Assembly: GCA_031272985.1 (NCBI GenBank)
Contig: JAISSU010000013.1
Location: forward strand, 1 to 37,710
DNA from: Lachnospiraceae bacterium
Lineage (GTDB): Bacteria > Bacillota > Clostridia > Lachnospirales > Lachnospiraceae
Length of the DNA: 37,710 nucleotides
Reading direction: 5' to 3'
Shown: positions 33,250 to 37,710 of the stretch, in pieces
Numbering within the stretch: the stretch's first letter is position 1
How the letters are laid out: the number at the start of each line of letters is the position of its first letter
The notes under the pieces: generated by a model
Told to the model about the DNA's origin: nothing
Databases searched by the model: none
What the model saw: the letters and a program-made list of their open reading frames with translations, nothing else
Position numbers and translations under genes: made by a program

Positions 33250-34011
33250 ATGAGACAGTTTTCGAGGACAGAACTCTTACTGGGTAAAGAATCAGTCGGA
33301 CGGCTTAAAGAATCAAAGATCGCTGTTTTTGGCATAGGCGGTGTCGGGTCGTATCTTGCGGAAGCTCTTGCAAGAAGCGGAGTCGGTCATATTGCGTTAA
33401 TAGATGATGATAAGGTTTGTCTTACCAATATCAACCGACAGTTAATTGCCACAGTAAAGACTGTTGGCCGCGATAAGGTCGATGTTATGAAGGAGAGGAT
33501 TTTGGAAATCAATCCAAAAGTGATAGTTGAGGTTTTCAAGTGCTTTTACGGACCTGATACGGTCACGGAGGTAGATTTATCCAAATATGATTATATTGCC
33601 GATGCCGTGGATACCGTTACGGCAAAGCTTCTGCTCGTAGAAAAGGCAAACGAGGCAAATGTCCCGATTATCAGCTGCATGGGAGCGGGAAATAAGCTGG
33701 ATCCGACCAGATTTGAGGTCTCGGATATTTTTCAGACCTCGGTTTGCCCGCTTGCAAAGGTGATAAGGAAAGAACTTCGTGCGAGAAATATAAAAGGCCT
33801 GAAAGTGGTATATTCAAAAGAAGAAATAACCGCCCCTGTGGAGGACGGTTGCGATAACTGCAAAAACAATTGTGTATGCCCGCCGGGTACCACCAGAAAA
33901 TGCACTGACAGAAGGCAGATACCCGGGAGTGTGTCTTTCGTTCCATCCGTAGCAGGCCTGATAATGGCAGGAGAGATCATTAAAGATCTGACCTTAATCC
34001 GAGAGAAATAG
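33250..34011 (+). CDS. tcdA: tRNA threonylcarbamoyladenosine dehydratase (TcdA/CsdL family)
   Basis: A ThiF/MoeB/E1-like ATP-dependent enzyme that cyclises t6A37 to ct6A in ANN-decoding tRNAs. It has 253 residues. The nucleotide-binding loop is FGIGGVGSYLAEALARSG (27-44), followed by IDDDKVCLTNINRQLIA and DAVDTVTAKLLL, and the C-terminal FVPSVAGLIMAGEII is typical of TcdA. A cysteine-rich stretch near residues 200-219 (CDNC, then CVCPPGTTRKC) is an insertion of possible metal-binding character. Ribosome site AAGGAAAG is rather far (about 14 bases) from the ATG. It ends two bases from the convergent catalase gene. Confidence 0.9.
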   Translation: MRQFSRTELLLGKESVGRLKESKIAVFGIGGVGSYLAEALARSGVGHIALIDDDKVCLTNINRQLIATVKTVGRDKVDVMKERILEINPKVIVEVFKCFYGPDTVTEVDLSKYDYIADAVDTVTAKLLLVEKANEANVPIISCMGAGNKLDPTRFEVSDIFQTSVCPLAKVIRKELRARNIKGLKVVYSKEEITAPVEDGCDNCKNNCVCPPGTTRKCTDRRQIPGSVSFVPSVAGLIMAGEIIKDLTLIREK

Positions 34012-34013
34012 GA

Positions 34014-35525
34014 TTAAGTTGTCGCTTTAATTAATCCCGAGTTATCAAGCTTACTAAGCTCAATCACTTTTTCTAGGTCCAATCCCAAAGCCTTAGTAAT
34101 CCTCTCGCCATAATCGGTATCGGCTAGATAACAGTGAACTGCGTGGCGGTATTTGACATTTTCGGTAACCGGCGCAATGTCGCGGGCGGTATTTTCGATT
34201 AGGAGCGCTTTTTTATCTTCCGTCATTATGCGATATAAATCGCCTCCGGCTCTAAAATTATCATCCGTTGGATCATCTTTCGGGTCGAAACGGTACATTG
34301 CGCCCTCAAGATCCAAAGGTGGCTCCTTTACCTCAGGCTGCGCTGACCAGACATCCCCGCTGTTGGGGGTATAGGCTACTTCACGACCGTAATTCCCGTC
34401 TGTGCGCATCGCCCCGTCGCGGTGATAGTCATTTACCTCGCATTTTGCTTTGTTGACAGGAATTAGATGATGATTCACACCCAAACGATAACGCTGAGCA
34501 TCGCCATAAGCGAAAAGTCTCCCTTGTAAAAAGCGATCAGGTGAAAAACCAATTCCCGGGACAACATGTGCGGGCTGAAAAGCGGATTGTTCCACCTCGG
34601 CAAAGTAATTTTCGGGATTGCGATTTAGCTCAAGAACGCCGACCTCAATTAACGGAAATTCCTTGTGTCTCCAGATTTTTGTAATGTCAAACGGATTTTC
34701 GTAGTGATTTTTGGCCTGCTCCTCGGTCATAATCTGCACATACATTGTCCAACGCGGGAAGTCCTTATTTTCTATTGCTTCGAATAAATCACGACCGTGA
34801 CTCTCTCTGTCTTTTCCGCAAATCATTGCCGCTTCCTCGTCGGTCAGATTCTTGATTCCTTGTTGGGTGTGGAAGTGGAATTTGCACCAGACGCGCTCGT
34901 TTTTGTCATTGTAAAATGAAAAAGTGTGCTCGCCGTAAAAGTGCATATGACGGAAAGTGGCGGGAATACCCCTGTCTGACATTACAATCGTGCGCTGATG
35001 GAAGGTCTCCGGTAATAGTGTCCAGAAATCCCAGTTGTTCTGAGCTGAGCGCATACCTGTTCTGGGGTCACGCTTGACCGCACGATTCAAATCGGAAAAA
35101 TTGTGCACGTCGCGAATAAAAAAAGTAGGTGTATTATTTCCGACTAAGTCCCAGTTTCCTTCTTCGGTATAGAATTTACATGCTACGCCGCGGATGTCTC
35201 TTTCGGCGTCGGCGGCGCCGCGCTCTCCGGCTACTGTTGAGAAACGTACAAATACCTCTGTCTGCGAGCCGGGTTTAAATACCTTTGCTTTCGTGTATTT
35301 CGTAATGTCACCGGTGACAGTGAAGTTCCCATAGGCGCCCCAGCCCTTTGCGTGCATTCTGCGCTCAGGGATGACTTCGCGGTTAAAATGCGCCATTTTC
35401 TCTAATAGCCAAACATCCTGCATGACTACGGGGCCTCTGGGACCAGCGGTAATGGCGTTTTCATTGTCGGCAACGGGAGCACCGACTTCATTGGTTAATT
35501 TCCTTTTGTTTTCAGATTCTTCCAT
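34014..35525 (-). CDS. katA: Monofunctional haem catalase
   Basis: Decomposes hydrogen peroxide in the cytoplasm. It has 503 residues, the small-subunit (clade 3) size. Distal His58 is in [13 protein letters not shown], distal Asn131 in [10 protein letters not shown], and the proximal haem ligand Tyr340 in [34 protein letters not shown] and [14 protein letters not shown] are conserved. A Trp (62) follows the distal His region, where Ala, Ser or Gly is common. Ribosome site GGAAGGAG. A possible PerR-like box lies upstream. Haem catalase in an otherwise anaerobic gene set implies oxygen exposure and a haem supply. Confidence 0.97.
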   Translation of the reverse strand: MEESENKRKLTNEVGAPVADNENAITAGPRGPVVMQDVWLLEKMAHFNREVIPERRMHAKGWGAYGNFTVTGDITKYTKAKVFKPGSQTEVFVRFSTVAGERGAADAERDIRGVACKFYTEEGNWDLVGNNTPTFFIRDVHNFSDLNRAVKRDPRTGMRSAQNNWDFWTLLPETFHQRTIVMSDRGIPATFRHMHFYGEHTFSFYNDKNERVWCKFHFHTQQGIKNLTDEEAAMICGKDRESHGRDLFEAIENKDFPRWTMYVQIMTEEQAKNHYENPFDITKIWRHKEFPLIEVGVLELNRNPENYFAEVEQSAFQPAHVVPGIGFSPDRFLQGRLFAYGDAQRYRLGVNHHLIPVNKAKCEVNDYHRDGAMRTDGNYGREVAYTPNSGDVWSAQPEVKEPPLDLEGAMYRFDPKDDPTDDNFRAGGDLYRIMTEDKKALLIENTARDIAPVTENVKYRHAVHCYLADTDYGERITKALGLDLEKVIELSKLDNSGLIKATT

Positions 35526-35567
35526 GTTTTTCTCCTTCCTGTAGAATGAATATTTTCCACATGCTCA

Positions 35568-35582
35568 TTATCTTTTATATAA
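35568..35582 (-). promoter_or_regulatory. Possible PerR-like operator upstream of the catalase gene
   Basis: Read on the minus strand, TTATATAAAAGATAA matches the PerR consensus TTATAATNATTATAA at 10 of 14 fixed positions, about 45 bases before the catalase start. The match is imperfect, and A/T-rich sequence gives such matches by chance. Confidence 0.3.
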
Positions 35583-35614
35583 AAGCCATAAATAGGCTTA
35601 ATAGCGGATAATCA

Positions 35615-36352
35615 CTACTCGAAAGTAATAAGATAATAAGAAGCGCCGATTAACATGATTATTAGCATGGCAATATAAGCCAGACTTTTGGGCAGCATCA
35701 AAGATGCGAGCGCGGGTTTCTTTTTCGCCCATAACACTACCGGAATATAGAAAATAAAGCTTAGGGATACCGCAATCCAAAGCCCTTTGTATTGATAAAC
35801 GCTGTCATTCGTTGCCAGTAGATTTTTTATAATAACCATGATCCCCATTAGGAAAAACGGAACATTACGCCTGATGCCCCATTTGACATTCTTAGATTGT
35901 TCCTTGTCATGCCATTGGGACATAGGGTATACACAAAAGAAAATGCGAAGCGCAAAAAGAAGCGCAAAAATGACGTTTAATATGATTGTCACAGTAGTAC
36001 TCGAAGTGGAAACAGCCAAAACAGGAGTCCTCAAAGGCGGAAGCGTAAACCACATAATCAGATAAAAAACCGACATGGTAAAAGAAGAAATAATAGTACC
36101 GCGGATGAGCCTTTTTTCGGGGGCGGGTTTATTGTACCTGATATTCATTACAATCCTCGGATAAAGATGGAAAAAATCACCTATGAAAAGAACGCAAGCC
36201 ATTAAAGAAACCATTGAAAGCGGCTGTCTGTCAAGTTTTTGGAAAAGGTTAAGAGAGCGACCGGCAATAAAATAAATAACTAAAACCGAAAGCAGATAAA
36301 GAATATCAAAAACTACTTCAACATAAGCCATAACCCTTTTATTAGACTTCAT
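35615..36352 (-). CDS. Unrecognised seven-helix membrane protein
   Basis: A 245-residue integral membrane protein that I do not recognise. Hydrophobic segments lie at about 10-30, 45-65, 85-105, 118-140, 160-180, 187-207 and 220-243. Loops are basic (NIRYNKPAPEKRLIR, and HDKEQSKNVKWGIRRN between helices 4 and 5). Polar groups near or in the helices, such as GDFFHLYPRIV at the end of helix 2, may form a site. No transporter or sensor motif is visible. The ATG at 36352 follows GGGGGG; a TTG two codons earlier is less likely. It has a perfect TTGACA promoter, is divergent from the second ATPase gene and lies upstream of catalase in the same direction. Confidence 0.8.
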   Translation of the reverse strand: MKSNKRVMAYVEVVFDILYLLSVLVIYFIAGRSLNLFQKLDRQPLSMVSLMACVLFIGDFFHLYPRIVMNIRYNKPAPEKRLIRGTIISSFTMSVFYLIMWFTLPPLRTPVLAVSTSSTTVTIILNVIFALLFALRIFFCVYPMSQWHDKEQSKNVKWGIRRNVPFFLMGIMVIIKNLLATNDSVYQYKGLWIAVSLSFIFYIPVVLWAKKKPALASLMLPKSLAYIAMLIIMLIGASYYLITFE

Positions 36353-36403
36353 GCGCAATCCCCCCTTGGATTAATGAAGCAGTTAATAATAGTAATCATT
36401 ATT

Positions 36404-36432
36404 ATTTTATGACTCAATAAAATATTTGTCAA
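36404..36432 (-). promoter_or_regulatory. Promoter of the membrane protein gene
   Basis: On the minus strand, TTGACA (36432-36427), 17 bases, TAAAAT (36409-36404), about 50 bases before the start codon. Confidence 0.75.
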
Positions 36433-36466
36433 CTAAATAATAAGATAATCTCACGGTGCAAACGAC

Positions 36467-36495
36467 TTGCATTTCTGGCTGAAAAATGTTAATCT
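36467..36495 (+). promoter_or_regulatory. Promoter of the second ATPase gene
   Basis: TTGCAT (36467-36472), 17 bases, TAATCT (36490-36495). The predicted transcription start, near 36502, falls right before the palindrome at 36506-36540. Confidence 0.55.
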
Positions 36496-36505
36496 CATTT
36501 GTGAT

Positions 36506-36540
36506 ATTACGAAAATTTTCGTAACGAAATTTTTCGTAAT
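36506..36540. promoter_or_regulatory. Nested palindrome with repeated TTTTCGTAA half-sites
   Basis: A perfect 18-bp palindrome, TTACGAAAATTTTCGTAA (36507-36524), overlaps a larger inverted repeat of ATTACGAAAA and TTTTCGTAAT spanning 35 bases. A third TTTTCGTAA half-site completes the array at 36531-36539. It sits just downstream of a promoter and 64 bases before the ATPase start, the position of a repressor operator. Confidence 0.75.
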
Positions 36541-36603
36541 CAACAGCGGGTAGTAATGCTTTCAGGAAAGCAGACGTTTACGGCAATCACAAGGAGATGA
36601 GCC

Positions 36604-37671
36604 ATGACTAATCCTTTTAAGTTCGGCACAGTTGTTGAAAAAGAGTTCTTTACTGATCGTGAAAAAGAAAGCAGCATAATTGCTACGTTTCTTTCAGGCC
36701 AAAACCATTTGATTATTATCAGTCCAAGGCGCTATGGAAAAACTTCTCTCATACTCAGAGTCTCAGGTGCTTTAAAAAGGCCTGTCATTTATCTTGACCT
36801 TCAATCCGTTACGGATACGGTGGATTTGGCTAATATGTTAATGAAAAGAGTTATGCAAGTTAGCAAATGGGAAAGCCTTAAGAAAATTGTTGCAGGATTT
36901 CGTGTTACGCCAACTGTCGAATTGAACCCTGCGACAAATACGGTGAGCGTTTCTTTTGCACCATTTACAAAGGATAAGTTTGAGCCGTTATCCGACGTGT
37001 TGAACTTAATTGAAAAGATTGGCGAGAGCGGAAAAAAACCATTAGTCATTCTGGATGAGTTTCAGGAAATTGAGGCGATAGATACACATTTGGCAAAGCT
37101 TTTACGGTCAATTTTACAACATCATTCTCACGTAAATTATGTTTTTCTTGGCAGCGCGGAATCCATGATGAGACAGATATTTGAGGATAAAAAGTCTCCT
37201 TTTTATCACTTCGGGCATTTGATGACCTTGGATAAGATCCCATATGAAGATTTCTTTACCTATCTTGAATCGCGATTTTCGAAGATTACAAATAACTCCA
37301 CGGCAATTGCGGAATCAATTCTGCAATTTACAGGAAGGCATCCTTATTACACGCAACAGTTAGCTTTTTACTGCTATGCTTATCTTCAAGAAAATGAAGA
37401 GTGTAAGAACCTGATTGACGTAGTGGCAGACTGGGTTATTGAGATACACAATCTGGACTATGAAAAGCTCTGGGGTACCATGAATAGAACCGATAAAAAA
37501 ATCTTGACTGCCTTAATCGAAAAAAAAGGCTATACGGAAACAGGGCTTGCAACAAGTACCGTTTATAGTTGTCTCGCAAAGCTCGCCAGGCAAGGCTTTC
37601 TAATAAAAAACACTACTTATGAGCCTGATGACCCCTTCTTTGCAAAATGGATAATGAAGAAACGAGCATAA
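36604..37671 (+). CDS. Stand-alone ATPase_2-type AAA ATPase
   Basis: A 355-residue P-loop ATPase. Walker A is SPRRYGKTS (40-48), Walker B LVILDEF (147-153), a sensor-like FLGSAESMM follows, and a C-terminal winged-helix-like part (about 295-350, with MNRTDKKILTALI and STVYSCLAKLARQGFLIKN) ends the protein. It resembles the archaeal ATPase group but lacks the DUF234 nuclease-like domain of the ATPase at 18721. The role of such proteins is unknown; some relatives occur with defence or toxin modules, but no partner is visible before the window ends. Start supported by AAGGAG. The last 39 bases of the window show nothing recognisable. Confidence 0.85.
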   Translation: MTNPFKFGTVVEKEFFTDREKESSIIATFLSGQNHLIIISPRRYGKTSLILRVSGALKRPVIYLDLQSVTDTVDLANMLMKRVMQVSKWESLKKIVAGFRVTPTVELNPATNTVSVSFAPFTKDKFEPLSDVLNLIEKIGESGKKPLVILDEFQEIEAIDTHLAKLLRSILQHHSHVNYVFLGSAESMMRQIFEDKKSPFYHFGHLMTLDKIPYEDFFTYLESRFSKITNNSTAIAESILQFTGRHPYYTQQLAFYCYAYLQENEECKNLIDVVADWVIEIHNLDYEKLWGTMNRTDKKILTALIEKKGYTETGLATSTVYSCLAKLARQGFLIKNTTYEPDDPFFAKWIMKKRA

Positions 37672-37710
37672 CGAATACCGCTATTAGCACACTAACTTTT
37701 GGAATTGTGA

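Overview
The window reads as the chromosome of a strictly fermentative, Gram-positive Clostridia-type bacterium (Bacillota), probably close to Lachnospiraceae. The evidence is strong AGGAGG-type ribosome binding sites, a deacetylase with clostridial ChW repeats, a DUF1836 protein, a short eukaryote/archaeon-type prolyl-tRNA synthetase, a flavin reductase-rubredoxin fusion, and ptb-buk next to a 2-oxoacid:ferredoxin oxidoreductase. The genus cannot be fixed from sequence alone. No phage, integrase, insertion sequence or CRISPR array was seen. I find 33 protein genes and one tRNA gene.

Layout. 1-3.1 kb: a tandem 55-bp hairpin repeat, a DUF1836 protein, a secreted ChW/polysaccharide deacetylase and MscL. 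3.1-5.5 kb: proS and a flavin reductase-rubredoxin. 5.5-10.2 kb: the str operon (rpsL, rpsG, fusA) with tuf behind its own consensus promoter. 10.2-13.7 kb: a small conserved protein, a CstA-type carrier, rpiB and a highly structured non-coding segment. 13.7-15.3 kb: cysK and an Rrf2 regulator with three cysteines. 15.4-18.5 kb: a HAD phosphatase, a CNNM/CBS membrane protein and a GNAT-Nudix fusion. 18.5-27.0 kb: two near-identical 50-bp palindromic repeats around the promoter of an ATPase-nuclease gene, followed without a visible break by GH1, GH13 and GH36 glycosidases and a GPH sugar symporter. 27.0-27.2 kb: tRNA-Arg(ACG). 27.3-32.3 kb: an operon (ptb, buk, ferredoxin, VorB-like alpha, TPP beta, gamma) whose leader carries a terminator-like hairpin. 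32.3-37.7 kb: an XRE regulator, TcdA, catalase, an unrecognised seven-helix membrane protein and a second ATPase behind a palindromic operator.

How the genes fit together. The glycosidase cluster looks like an intracellular route for alpha-galactosides, alpha-1,6-glucosides and beta-(phospho)glucosides imported by the symporter. The ptb-buk-vor operon would oxidise branched-chain (or related) 2-oxoacids to acyl-CoA with reduced ferredoxin, then recover ATP through acyl phosphate. Catalase and the rubredoxin flavoprotein suggest defence against oxygen exposure. The most unusual material is non-coding: a hairpin repeat family with paired base changes placed upstream of ribosome binding sites, a structured element between rpiB and cysK, the paired palindromes at the ATPase promoter, and the ptb leader attenuator.
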